A DNA stretch of 64,000 nucleotides from Buddleja alternifolia (GCA_019426215.1 CM033393.1:24120591-24184590), one strand, 5' to 3'; shown: positions 11,941 to 22,184, counted from the stretch's first letter. Program-made: numbers and translations. The notes: generated by a model from the letters alone, not told the origin.

Positions 11941-12420
11941 CGAGCATGCTTAATTCTGAAGGTGGCTCTTTCGAGCATGCTTGATTTCGAGCATGCTTAA
12001 TTCTGAAGGTGGCTCTTTCGAGCATGCTTGATTTCGAGCCTTACTGATTTCGAGCCTTACTGATTTCGAGCATGCTTGATTTCGAGCATCACTTGATCTC
12101 GAGTCATGCTTGATTTCGAACCTTACTTGATCTCGAGCAGCACTTGATTTCGAATATGCTTGATCTCGAACATGACATTTTCGAGCAAGACCATATTCGA
12201 TGTCTTTCTTTCGAGTACCTCAAGTTTCGAGCAAGATGGCATTTCGAGTACACTAAATTTCGATATCATAGTTTTTCGAGTCCTCTTATTTTTTAACACA
12301 TCTTTTTTGAGAACATCATATTTCGAAATTGTAATATTTCGAGTATACTCATTTTGAGCACATGGTGTTTCGATTATGCCTCATTTCGAGCACATAGTAT
12401 TTCGAGTGTGCCTTATCTCA
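11941..12420. repeat. Minisatellite-like (TTTCGAGCATGCTTGA) array, unit 1
   Basis: Variants of TTTCGAGCATGCTTGA recur about every 16-20 bp, well conserved at 11941-12080 and decaying toward 12420, where TTTCGAG(C/T)A remains the common core. An exact longer unit of about 45 bp containing AATTCTGAAGGTGGCTC is duplicated at 11949-12035. The array starts directly after an 18-base T run (11923-11940), which on the element strand is an A run abutting the captured ATX leader. Confidence 0.85.
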
Positions 12421-13005
12421 AGCATGCAAATTTCGTTGGCCCATCTTGCCCCCTGCATATGGTACTTGAATATTATTCGGGAATGTGGGAATTCTTTGAC
12501 CCCTGGATGGGTTCGCAAACCCATGGTTTCCCATAGGGAAAAGAGTGTTTGAAACTCTCGGATAAGTCAGCATTTGATAAGTATTTATTTGATTTACTCC
12601 TGGTTGCCCCCCCAGGATTTTGTTGGTTTACAAATTTTGTTCCTCGAGGGGTATAGAATTCTAAGTTTGGCCAACCTAGAATTGAACATTTCAAACTCGA
12701 GTATCTCGAGGACAACCTAAAGGAATTTCGTTCGAGTTCACGTGTCTAGTTCGAATCCTAGGTTTGGTCGACACTAACTGAGATACTTTTCTAGGAAACA
12801 TTATGTTGACTTATTAAAGGCTCGAGCCCCAAAACTGCTTGCGTGTTTATCATATTCGAAAAAACGTCACAGTTTGGTTGCAGATTTCACCCAATTCTGT
12901 AATCACTCGAGTAACTTCTCAAGCCAGCCCATCTCGAGCACTTACCGCAATATCTTGTACGATTGCCGTAAATATTCGGGCGGACTCTTGTGCCAGTGCT
13001 TGATA

Positions 13006-13170
13006 TTAATCATTGAATTCTCTCCTTTGATTTTCTCGAGCATCTGCTAGAGTTTGTTTCATAAATCGAACAAATTGTTCATACATTTTGTCCGCTCTGA
13101 CTTTATTTTTCGTCACCGGCTGGATGTCCAAATCCTCGGTGCAGTCATCACGAGTGAACTCGTCTGTCAT
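13006..13170 (-). CDS. gag-like short ORF, unit 1
   Basis: A 54-residue frame from the first ATG (MTDEFTRDDC...) lies about 80 nt inside the internal region after the primer-binding site, the position of gag in an LTR element. It ends ADARENQRREFND, and its composition resembles the N-terminal matrix-like part of plant Ty3-gypsy gag. The frame stays open upstream to 13227. No capsid core or zinc knuckle follows. It is best seen as a gag remnant or a short leader peptide; function unknown. Confidence 0.5.
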   Translation of the reverse strand: MTDEFTRDDCTEDLDIQPVTKNKVRADKMYEQFVRFMKQTLADARENQRREFND

Positions 13171-13231
13171 TATCGGCCTTGCAGAATGACTTAAATGATC
13201 TCGAAAAATTGATTTTACAGGAACCAACTCC

Positions 13232-13250
13232 CACTGTGGTCGCCAAAATT
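13232..13250 (-). other. Primer-binding region of the LTR element (second copy at 16602-16620)
   Basis: On the minus strand AATTTTGGCGACCACAGTGG follows the LTR end AAACA. The TTTGGCGACCA form is typical of plant Ty3-gypsy primer-binding regions. The matching tRNA was not determined. Confidence 0.65.
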
Positions 13251-14348
13251 TGTTTCGTAAAAAAACAATCTAGATTAGGGTGAATCCAACTGCGTGTTCC
13301 GAGCCCCGCGATAACCTATAATTTGAGATTATCTTTCAACCCCTGCGTTCGATTCGCTATTTGGTGGTTCAAGTCTTAAATTCAACGCTAATTAAATGTA
13401 TTCGAACTTCTCTTCATCTTCTTCGAGTGGACCGCAATTGATGAAAATAATTATCGTCTTCGAATGACACAATAATACAATAAAGGAAAAATTCAAGTCC
13501 AGGTAAAAACTATCTCTCTGATACTTAAATCTGACACAAGATAGTCTTATACCTACGTGAGAATTTCTCGATCGAATGTATTACTTTAGATGTTGATTAT
13601 TGTCTTCGAATACAATAATACAGTGAAAGATAAGATTCAAGTCCAGGTAAAAACTATCTCTCTGATACTTAAATCTGACACAAGATAGTCTTATACCTAC
13701 GTGAAAACCTTTCTTTTTCAAAACGATGAAATTGAATAGAAAACTCAGGTCAAGATACAAATTACTGTCAAATAATGAAATCTGAAAGCATGTAATCTAT
13801 ACCTCCATAAAAGTCTTCCATTCGTAAAAATTACAGGCAATCGAATGCCGATAAAAGCCTTGAAAAGGCAAATTCCTTCGAGTCTAATACTAAATTACAT
13901 TACGGCTACTCCTAAATTATGCTAAGAGCTACTCCTACATTACGCTATGAACTACTCCTAAGAAAACGAAAATGCAGAAGTCTGGTGATCTTGCGATGTC
14001 CTTGTTTATGTCTGGCGCGGCTGTATATATGGGTCTTCAGAACCGTTCTCAACCCCCGTTCCTTATCTTCGGGAACCGTCTTCAACCGCTTCTTCAACTG
14101 CTCTTTCAAATATCTTCAACTTGGCGCGTCTTCCTTGAATGCAGATTATAGGCTTTTGGATTCATTTTATGTTTTAGATTCGATTCTTGGGCTTTTTGTC
14201 AATTCAGCCCCTGTCTTCGCTATTTTCTGAATTTAATGGGTCTTGCCTGGTTTATTTGTAAACCCATTTCCTTATTTTTCGAGTTTCCCCAGTTTAGGCT
14301 ATTTGGGCTCTTTAATTCGAAAGCCCAAATTATTTTATGGTGTAAACA
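13251..14348 (-). repeat. LTR 2 (shared middle LTR), 1098 bp
   Basis: Same ends as LTR 1. At its left edge it has GAATCC like LTR 3; near its right end it has CAGCCCCTG and CTTGCCTGG like LTR 1. It is therefore a left-LTR3/right-LTR1 chimera, with the switch somewhere between about 13290 and 14210. Confidence 0.93.
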
Positions 14349-14730
14349 AATGCCCCCCTAATATATATGAACGTTTCGAGTTCATGTATATTAAAAGACA
14401 CGTCTTTCAGCTCGAAATGAGCAATCATTTTTTAGTTCGAAATGAGCAATGAATGACATAAAAGAAGACAACAAACCTGCTCGAGCATCCCTAGCTCAAG
14501 TCCAAGCAATAATGCTCAAAAGGTTTGACATGGCCTACCACTTTATGCCATTATAATAATTTTGTACGTATAATAAAAGAAGACATAGCTATACTTCCTT
14601 TCGAGCAAGTGATTATGCCTCTCGAGCAAGTCCTCATGCCCTTTGAAAAAAATTTCTTTACTTCTTATTAGATATATATATATATATATATATTAAAAAC
14701 TATTGAGATGCTGACTCAGCTTAAGCATCC

Positions 14731-15099
14731 TTAATTCTCCTCTGTTTCGAAGAGCATCCTTAATCCTCCTCTGTTTCGAAGAGCATCCTTACTAAAACTC
14801 TTCTCTTTCTTCCAATTATCAAGAACAGAGTCATTGAATCGAGACGGAAATACATGTACCCTCCCCCTCGAAGTCCTCACTAATGGCGGCCGCGACTCTT
14901 CCTTCACTTTCGGCTTCGATTCCGTCGCTGCTCCGCTGGCGTTGAATGGAATTATACCGGCGGCAACATCTCCAAGGAGATGCGCAGGATAACAAACGTT
15001 TGAGATTTTTCGTCTCTTCTTATTCGCAGATGAATCGTCGTCGTCACCAACCGAATCCCCAATACGACACCGTTTCAGAATCGGCATTACCGATTTCAA
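14731..15099 (-). pseudogene. Captured 5' end of an ATX3/4/5-like histone H3K4 methyltransferase gene, copy 2
   Basis: Same as the copy at 11361-11729, with an identical conceptual protein of 122 codons and the same internal 28-bp duplication at its end. Identity between the two copies reflects recent duplication of the whole retrotransposon unit rather than independent capture. Confidence 0.85.
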
Positions 15100-15309
15100 T
15101 CTCTTCTTTATTCTCCTCGAAAACTCCCAATTTTACTCGATTCGAAACCCTAATCCGATCAATTTTCACCGCAATTTAACAGAAATTCGACTTAAAGAAA
15201 ATGAAACAAGATTAAAATTGATACTAATAGGGATCTCTGTTTCAAATACTCTCTATCTCTCTAACTGCTCTGGTTGTCGATGAGAGACTAAATTTTTTTT
15301 TTTTTTTTT

Positions 15310-15790
15310 CGAGCATGCTTAATTCTGAAGGTGGCTCTTTCGAGCATGCTTGATTTCGAGCATGCTTAATTCTGAAGGTGGCTCTTTCGAGCATGCTTGA
15401 TTTCGAGCCTTACTGATTTCGAGCCTTACTGATTTCGAGCATGCTTGATTTCGAGCATCACTTGATCTCGAGTCATGCTTGATTTCGAACCTTACTTGAT
15501 CTCGAGCAGCACTTGATTTCGAATATGCTTGATCTCGAACATGACATTTTCGAGCAAGACCATATTCGATGTCTTTCTTTCGAGTACCTCAAGTTTCGAG
15601 CAAGATGGCATTTCGAGTACACTAAATTTCGATATCATAGTTTTTCGAGTCCTCTTATTTTTTAACACATCTTTTTTGAGAACATCATATTTCGAAATTG
15701 TAATATTTCGAGTATACTCATTTTGAGCACATGGTGTTTCGATTATGCCTCATTTCGAGCACATAGTATTTCGAGTGTGCCTTATCTCAA
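15310..15790. repeat. Minisatellite-like (TTTCGAGCATGCTTGA) array, unit 2
   Basis: Second copy of the array at 11941-12420, preceded by a 17-base T run. By eye the repeat order is unchanged from unit 1, so the array was duplicated intact with the retrotransposon. Confidence 0.85.
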
Positions 15791-16375
15791 GCATGCAAAT
15801 TTCGTTGGCCCATCTTGCCCCCTGCATATGGTACTTGAATATTATTCGGGAATGTGGGAATTCTTTGACCCCTGGATGGGTTCGCAAACCCATGGTTTCC
15901 CATAGGGAAAAGAGTGTTTGAAACTCCCGGATAAGTCAGCATTTGATAAGTATTTATTTGATTTACTCCTGGTTGCCCCCCCAGGATTTTGTTGGTTTAC
16001 AAAATTTTGTTCCTCGAGGGGTATAGAATTCTAAGTTTGGCCAACCTAGAATTGAACATTTCAAACTCGAGTATCTCGAGGACAACCTAAAGGAATTTCG
16101 TTCGAGTTCACGTGTCTAGTTCGAATCCTAGGTTTGGTCGACACTAACTGAGATACTTTTCTAGGAAACATTATGTTGACTTATTAAAGGCTCGAGCCCC
16201 AAAACTGCTTGCGTGTTTATCATATTCGAAAAAACGTCACAGTTTGGTTGCAGATTTCACCCAATTCTGTAATCACTCGAGTAACTTCTCAAGCCAGCCC
16301 ATCTCGAGCACTTACCGCAATATCTTGTACGATTGCCGTAAATATTCGGGCGGACTCTTGTGCCAGTGCTTGATA

Positions 16376-16540
16376 TTAATCATTGAATTCTCTCCTTTGA
16401 TTTTCTCGAGCATCTGCTAGAGTTTGTTTCATAAATCGAACAAATTGTTCATACATTTTGTCCGCTCTGACTTTATTTTTCGTCACCGGCTGGATGTCCA
16501 AATCCTCGGTGCAGTCATCACGAGTGAACTCGTCTGTCAT
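16376..16540 (-). CDS. gag-like short ORF, unit 2
   Basis: Identical in reading to the frame at 13006-13170. Upstream the frame stays open further, to 16639, because the A-run at the LTR edge is one base longer. Same interpretation: remnant of the gag start in a non-autonomous element. Confidence 0.5.
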   Translation of the reverse strand: MTDEFTRDDCTEDLDIQPVTKNKVRADKMYEQFVRFMKQTLADARENQRREFND

Positions 16541-16620
16541 TATCGGCCTTGCAGAATGACTTAAATGATCTCGAAAAATTGATTTTACAGGAACCAACTC
16601 CCACTGTGGTCGCCAAAATT

Positions 16621-17719
16621 TGTTTCGTAAAAAAAACAATCTAGATTAGGGTGAATCCAACTGCGTGTTCCGAGCCCCGCGATAACCTATAATTTGAGAT
16701 TATCTTTCAACCCCTGCGTTCGATTCGCTATTTGGTGGTTCAAGTCTTAAATTCAACGCTAATTAAATGTATTCGAACTTCTCTTCATCTTCTTCGAGTG
16801 GACCGCAATTGATGAAAATAATTATCGTCTTCGAATGACACAATAATACAATAAAGGAAAAATTCAAGTCCAGGTAAAAACTATCTCTCTGATACTTAAA
16901 TCTGACACAAGATAGTCTTATACCTACGTGAGAATTTCTCGATCGAATGTATTACTTTAGATGTTGATTATTGTCTTCGAATACAATAATACAGTGAAAG
17001 ATAAGATTCAAGTCCAGGTAAAAACTATCTCTCTGATACTTAAATCTGACACAAGATAGTCTTATACCTACGTGAAAACCTTTCTTTTTCAAAACGATGA
17101 AATTGAATAGAAAACTCAGGTCAAGATACAAATTACTGTCAAATAATGAAATCTGAAAGCATGTAATCTATACCTCCATAAAAGTCTTCCATTCGTAAAA
17201 ATTACAGGCAATCGAATGCCGATAAAAGCCTTGAAAAGGCAAATTCCTTCGAGTCTAATACTAAATTACATTACGGCTACTCCTAAATTATGCTAAGAGC
17301 TACTCCTACATTACGCTATGAACTACTCCTAAGAAAACGAAAATGCAGAAGTCTGGTGATCTTGCGATGTCCTTGTTTATGTCTGGCGCGGCTGTATATA
17401 TGGGTCTTCAGAACCGTTCTCAACCCCCGTTCCTTATCTTCGGGAACCGTCTTCAACCGCTTCTTCAACTGCTCTTTCAAATATCTTCAACTTGGCGCGT
17501 CTTCCTTGAATGCAGATTATAGGCTTTTGGATTCATTTTATGTTTTAGATTCGATTCTTGGGCTTTTTGTCAATTCAGCTCCTGTCTTCGCTATTTTCTG
17601 AATTTAATGGGTCTTGTCTGGTTTATTTGTAAACCCATTTCCTTATTTTTCGAGTTTCCCCAGTTTAGGCTATTTGGGCTCTTTAATTCGAAAGCCCAAA
17701 TTATTTTATGGTGTAAACA
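16621..17719 (-). repeat. LTR 3 (5' LTR in element sense), 1099 bp
   Basis: Same ends as LTRs 1 and 2. It has two private substitutions near the right end (CAGCTCCTG, CTTGTCTGG). It is followed by the AAAGG target duplication and then the interior of the Mutator-like element. In element orientation this is the upstream LTR and would drive transcription leftward. Confidence 0.93.
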
Positions 17720-17778
17720 AAAGGGGTTTATAGTTAAGTCGGATTGTAAAAGGTCACTGTTTTGTGGCAATTCCAAGC

Positions 17779-18088
17779 ATTAAATAAGAGGCCATTCCAA
17801 GCATTTTGGGTGCCAAATTTAACCTTTTTCCTACTTTTTAGGGGATAGATAAAAATGCAAAAAGCCAAAAAAAAAGGACCAAAGTGAAACGAAAAACTTA
17901 ATCTTACCATTTTATCCTTACTTGATCGGCATGTGTATTTCACGCGCCTACTCTCCGTTCAATTTCGACCTAAAAGGACTAAAATGAGACGAAATTATTA
18001 CTTTAGGGACGGTAGCGTAATAAATTTTAATTTAGGGACATAAATGAGACAAATTTAATACTTTAGGGACTATAAGTGACATTTATCC
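17779..18088 (-). repeat. Right terminal inverted repeat of the Mutator-like element
   Basis: Reverse complement of the left end, reading outward to TTTATCC at 18088. It contains only one CACTTTGGTCC unit where the left end has several. 17725-17778, between it and the LTR array, is original element interior. Confidence 0.75.
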
Positions 18089-18731
18089 ATTAATTTTACC
18101 AAATACATTTAAAAAAAGGGCTTATCAAAATATCACGCATCGATTTTAGGGTGAAAATAAACACTAAGTTGTGTTCAATCAATAGCCTAAACGTCCCACG
18201 TATTTTATGAATCTTGAGTGTAATCCTCCTCCCTTGGGCATTTACTTGAGTTTGAGAAACACCATCAAAATTAAGAATTTGGTAGTTTTTATACTAGAAA
18301 AGACTATTTTACCCTTCAATCCTTAAGCTAAAACACAAATGAATAATTGAAATTGGGTAGAGTATGATAACTTCCGGTTGAACAGAGCTCGAAAGAAAAT
18401 GACAAGTGTGCCCCGATGAATTGATTCAATTTGATTTTTCAGTGAGTTTAAAGTTTCATGGCCTGAAGTGGTTCTAGGTTGCGATCCGCAAGGTTAATGT
18501 AATTTCAGGTTTAAGTCTTGTAACTAAAAAAAAAGGAAAAAGAAAAAAGGAAATGTAATTCAGGGACCAGGGTGCAATTTGGAAATCTGGGGTTTATAGA
18601 TGGTAGTGCCAAAATATAGTGGCAGTTGGATGGTGCAAAGTGCAAATTAGGAGGTCAAAATCCCTAATAATAATTTCATACAAGAGAAGAGGAGAAATCA
18701 AAGAGTCATATTATTCTTCACTTCGCTGAGA
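18089..18731 (+). promoter_or_regulatory. Upstream region and 5' leader of the YEATS gene
   Basis: This unique-looking sequence lies between the Mutator-like element and the ATG at 18732. AT-rich stretches are present, but no TATA box can be assigned with confidence. The Mutator-like end is only about 640 bp upstream of the start codon, so the element may form part of the promoter. Confidence 0.4.
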
Positions 18732-18844
18732 ATGGCTGAAAGCGAGATGCCTCCTCAGCCTCAGGGTGCGAACGACTCTTCTGCTCTAAAGCCACAGCGC
18801 CTCAAAATCACCAGGTTTTCCGACGACGCCGACAAAAAGGTACC

Positions 18845-18891
<47 letters not shown>

Positions 18892-21800
18892 ATATATATG
18901 TATATATCCCTTCTAATGGGATCTTTCCTTTTTACAATTTCCAAAAAGCCTTTTCTTTAAAATGGTAACTTCAAATTATTATTACTACTATCGGCAGTGG
19001 ATGCTGCTGAGTGACAACTCTCTAATTTAAACTCATATTCTGTGTTTGTGTTACCCTTCCTACTCCTACTCCTACTCCTACTCCTACAAGGAAGTGAAGT
19101 TCTGAGGAGTGAGGAATATGTTCGTCCATTTGTTGTCTGCCTCTTCACTGGTTTTTTAAGTTTATAACAGGCGCGCGCGCACACACATATATATATATGA
19201 TAGTTAAAGTCCAAGCCCCAGTGAGGTATAGCCGATTTCTTTATATATTTTCTTCTTTGTTAGATTACATGTATCCTCGTATACCACTAAAGTTGAGGAG
19301 AAAAATTGTAAGGGACAAAGTTCCAAGAGAATTTTTTAATATCCTCAACAAGTTTTTAATATAGCCCAGCCCATTTTTTATATTTCTTGGGTTGTGAATG
19401 CCAAGAGAAATCTTTAGGGGAGAAACTGAATTATTCTTTGATGACGGCTGCCAAAAAACGCCTACTCTAGTTATGATAAGATAACAAAATCCTGCAATGC
19501 ACTAATAGCTAAAATGACCAAACTGCACTTATTCAAGTGAAAACTCAAATAAGACTAAGTTAAATACTGCAAAAGATGTTTAGAAGTAGGAACAATCATA
19601 TGGAAATTAAAAACAAAAATCTAACTAGCTCTCATGCTTCTGCATCAAAGAGGAAAAAGCGGGGCCATCCATTGGTGGTTTTGACTGCCAAACAGGTTGC
19701 TATAAGCTTATAAGTCGTTGTGTTTCTTTTGGGTGAAATTGTTTCTGGTGCTAATATTCGCATTTAGCTTAGAATCACCATACACTTTGTAAATTGTATC
19801 TCTTGTAAAAGCTTCTCTAATGAAAAACGGAAGCTGGTCCCATAGTCATATAATTCCAGAAAAACTGTACACATAATCTTTGTCGTTGCACTGGCAATAT
19901 ATGAAATTCTGCTTGATTGTTTTATGGTTTCACTACAGATGTTATCCAAGAGACTCAAAGATGTCGAAATCTGCGTTCCAATAGTCTATGGAACAATTGC
20001 TTTTTGGCTTGGTAGAAAGGCCACTGAGTAAGTCAACTCGCAGTATTATTTGTTTGTTTACCTAAGCTCTTTCATTGGTTGGGACTTGGGAATTTCTGTC
20101 CAATTACATAATTCTCTTTTCTATGTTTCTCTTGAACATCAGAACTCAGTCACACAAGTGGACGGTCTATGTACGTGGGGCCACAAATGAGGATCTTGGT
20201 GGGGTAATTAAGCGCGTTGTATTTCAGCTGCATCCCAGTTTCAATAACCCTGTTAGAGTTGTTGAATCACCACCGTTCGAGTTATCAGAATGTGGTTGGG
20301 GTGAATTTGAAATTGCCATATCCCTGTTTTTCCACAATGATGTTTGCGAAAAGCAGTTGGATTTGTAAGTCATATGCCTGTGGATTATGTATCTCAGATA
20401 TACTTGCCACTTTATTTGACAAACTCCCTTTTTTTTTCTTCCCTATTTTTACTATAAGATATCACCATCTGAAGTTGTACTCCGAAGATGACAGTGGTCC
20501 CCAGTCAACCAAGAAACCTGTCGTTAAAGAAACTTACAATGAGATTGTCTTTCCTGATCCTTTTGAGGATTTCTATGCTCGCGTCCAGAAGCATCCCGCT
20601 GTAATTGCCCCTCGTCTTCCTGTCGCATCTAACGTCCCTTCAGGTACTGTTCCAGGGAAAAATCTATGCTAGACTGGGTCCAATAGTCTTAGTATCTATA
20701 TCTCTCACACAGTAAGGTGTATTGTGTGCGGTCCCCGCATAGCATTGTGTGAGAGAGATAGATGCAGAATTCATAATCGGACCATTAGACTCGATCTGGC
20801 ATAGAATTACCCTTACCCAATGTTTCAGTGTCCTCTATTCGTAATTTGTCTGAGGTCTTATTTTCTGCTCAATCTTTCTCGGTATTAATAGAAGATCTGA
20901 ATGAAAAGAAAGGTGATACCAAAGATCACCCTATGAGTCAATGGTTTATCAATTTCTCAGAGGCCGATGAGCTGTTAAAACTTGCTGCTGCTCGCCAACA
21001 GGTAACACTTCTTTCTATGGTTTTAACATTTTTATCAGCTCATTGGTGCATGTGCAAATGCCCATGAGTTAATTTTTCCCATCAATTTACCAAAAAGCTT
21101 ATTTGCTGAAATTCAGTGTTGCTTCGTTCCTTCCTGAATTTGTGCTGTGTTTCTTGAGCTCTGACTTCTTTAGAGTAAGAAGGTGTTTGACTAAGCTTAT
21201 AAACTCCTCTAAATATCTTATAAGATGTTTTAGAGCTTATAAGCTGTATAAATTTGTTTGGTAAATTTAAAAAAAAAACAGCTTATAAGACTAAAAAATA
21301 AGCAGTTTGGATCTTATAAGTTGTTTTTAAAAAAGTAACCCACTCCCACCTTTGTTTAAACATCTTAAAAGATGTTTTGGATAAGCTTAGCCAAACACCC
21401 TCTAAATTACTATTGGAGTTTCTTTAACAAATTGGAATTTGGCTGCATTTTTTATATTATTAGGGTTAATTACACTAACTGCCGTCTTGTTTAGTGTAAT
21501 TACAGTCCACTCCGCGTATTTTGAACACATAACAAATAGCCCTCTCTTATAATAAAACCATCTAAGAACTAACAGAATTTGCTAACATCATCAAAAAAAT
21601 ATTTTGTATTTTTCCTATTTTACCCTAGAAGTAATTTTTCATATTAAAGAAGATGTAATTGTAAGCTTCAATTTAGTCTTAAATAAATGATTTCGTAGAG
21701 GCTTATTAACATCTTGATAATGAAGTGCAAATTTGAGTTATGCCAATTCAATTATCTTTTAAAAAATGAAAATATATACTGTTTTAAGAGCAATATCACA

Positions 21801-22184
21801 AATCAATGCAGATGGATCTAAATTAGTAAGTTGCTAAAAATGTAACTTTTGACTAACGGTCGTTAGTAAGATAAGGGTAAATGTAAGGTTTTGTATATTA
21901 AAGGGGGTGTTTGTTATGGCCACAAATAAGTGGACTTGATTGTAATTACACTAAATAAAAGGGGTAATTAGTGTAATTAACCCATATTGTTATTGTAAGT
22001 AATGTTCCTTTCTCATGACTGTCATAATTTGGCATTAAAATATCAGATTTTGTAGTATTGAGGATAACCCTTGTGAGAATCTAAATTGTGATAGGTCCAA
22101 GCTCATATTATCAAGCTAAGAAGGGAAATGAGCATGATAGAGGGGCCACCACAGTCATGGAAACCTGCTGCTACTGATTTGTGA
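18732..22184 (+). CDS. YEATS-domain protein, YAF9/TAF14/GAS41 type
   Basis: Exons: 18732-18839, 19939-20027, 20143-20364, 20459-20643, 20892-21001 (or from 20829), 22095-22184. All are GT-AG and in frame, giving 267 residues with the 20892 acceptor or 288 with 20829. The shorter form matches the family length (about 268 in Arabidopsis, from memory). The YEATS domain spans about residues 40-170, with [38 protein letters not shown] and CGWGEFEI; the aromatic GWGEF loop is part of the acyl-lysine pocket. YHHLKLY follows, then [13 protein letters not shown] and a C-terminal coiled coil ([16 protein letters not shown]) used for complex assembly. Expected role: nuclear acetyl-histone reader in SWR1/NuA4-type complexes. 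Introns 4 and 5 carry MITEs. It appears intact. Confidence 0.94.
18847..18900. repeat. (CT)n-(TA)n microsatellite in YEATS intron 1
   Basis: About 20 CT dinucleotides, then a short TA/TG stretch, starting within 10 bp of the exon 1 donor site. Further down the same intron are a CTACTC hexamer run (about 19057-19087) and a GC-AC-AT compound run (19171-19199). Confidence 0.95.
20664..20804. mobile_element. 141-bp foldback MITE, copy 2, in YEATS intron 4
   Basis: Ends CTATGCTAGACTGGGTC and its inverse GACTCGATCTGGCATAG, with an imperfect palindrome through the core (TCTCACACAGTAAGG and TTGTGTGAGAGAGA). Same family and length as 9554-9694. It starts 20 bp after the exon 4 donor and ends 24 bp before the first possible exon 5 acceptor, so it fills most of this short intron. 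Confidence 0.8.
21181..21401. mobile_element. hAT-like MITE (GGTGTTTG...CAAACACC) in YEATS intron 5
   Basis: Begins AGGTGTTTGACTAAGCTTAT and ends ATAAGCTTAGCCAAACACCC. Internal copies of CTTATAAG and AGATGTTTT give further inverted symmetry. These ends are common among plant hAT-type MITEs. No exact target duplication was seen at the flanks. Confidence 0.75.
21463..21983. mobile_element. 521-bp foldback element in YEATS intron 5
   Basis: Begins GGGTTAATTACACTAACTGC and ends CTAATTACAC-type inverse (TAGTGTAATTAACCC). Nested TTTAGTGTAATTACA and TGTAATTACACTAAA give a second pair of inverted arms, followed by further pairing between AACACATAACAAATAGCCC and GGGGGTGTTTGTTATGGCC. No coding sequence; superfamily not assigned. 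Confidence 0.75.

Larger units (their letters stand above)
9882..17719 (-). mobile_element. Tandem array of a gene-capturing non-autonomous LTR retrotransposon (LTR-int-LTR-int-LTR)
   Basis: Three LTRs (9882-10980, 13251-14348, 16621-17719) separated by two internal regions (10981-13250, 14349-16620) make a 3.37-kb period. The array is flanked by identical 5-bp sequences AAAGG (9877-9881 and 17720-17724), so it descends from one insertion. Read on the minus strand, each LTR end is followed by TTTTGGCGACCACAGTGG (primer-binding region) and a short gag-like frame, and each internal region ends with a GGGGGGC-containing polypurine tract before the next LTR. No protease, integrase or RT is present. 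A segment like the 5' end of an ATX-type histone methyltransferase gene occupies the middle of each unit, in sense. Units differ by eye only at a few positions, so the duplication is recent. Confidence 0.93.
8885..18088. mobile_element. Mutator-like non-autonomous element with long terminal inverted repeats, interrupted by an LTR array
   Basis: 8885-9251 and 17779-18088 are inverted copies of each other. Both read GGA(C/T)AAAT, then (A/G)TCCCTAAAGTATTAAA, then AATAATTTCGTCTCA, GTCGAAATTGAACGGA and AAATGCTTGGAATGGCCTC. Long inverted ends of about 310-370 bp fit a Mutator-like element. The flanks ATTACTTTT(T) at 8875 and ATTAATTTT at 18089 resemble a 9-bp target duplication with one mismatch and one extra T. 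Without the inserted LTR array (9882-17719 plus one AAAGG) the element would be about 1.36 kb and encodes no transposase. Two independent insertions in opposite orientation is the alternative. Confidence 0.7.

Noticed and set aside
12473..12715. 80-codon minus-strand frame in the retrotransposon interior
   Set aside because: Present only in unit 1 as an open frame; a one-base homopolymer change breaks it in unit 2, and no domain is visible.
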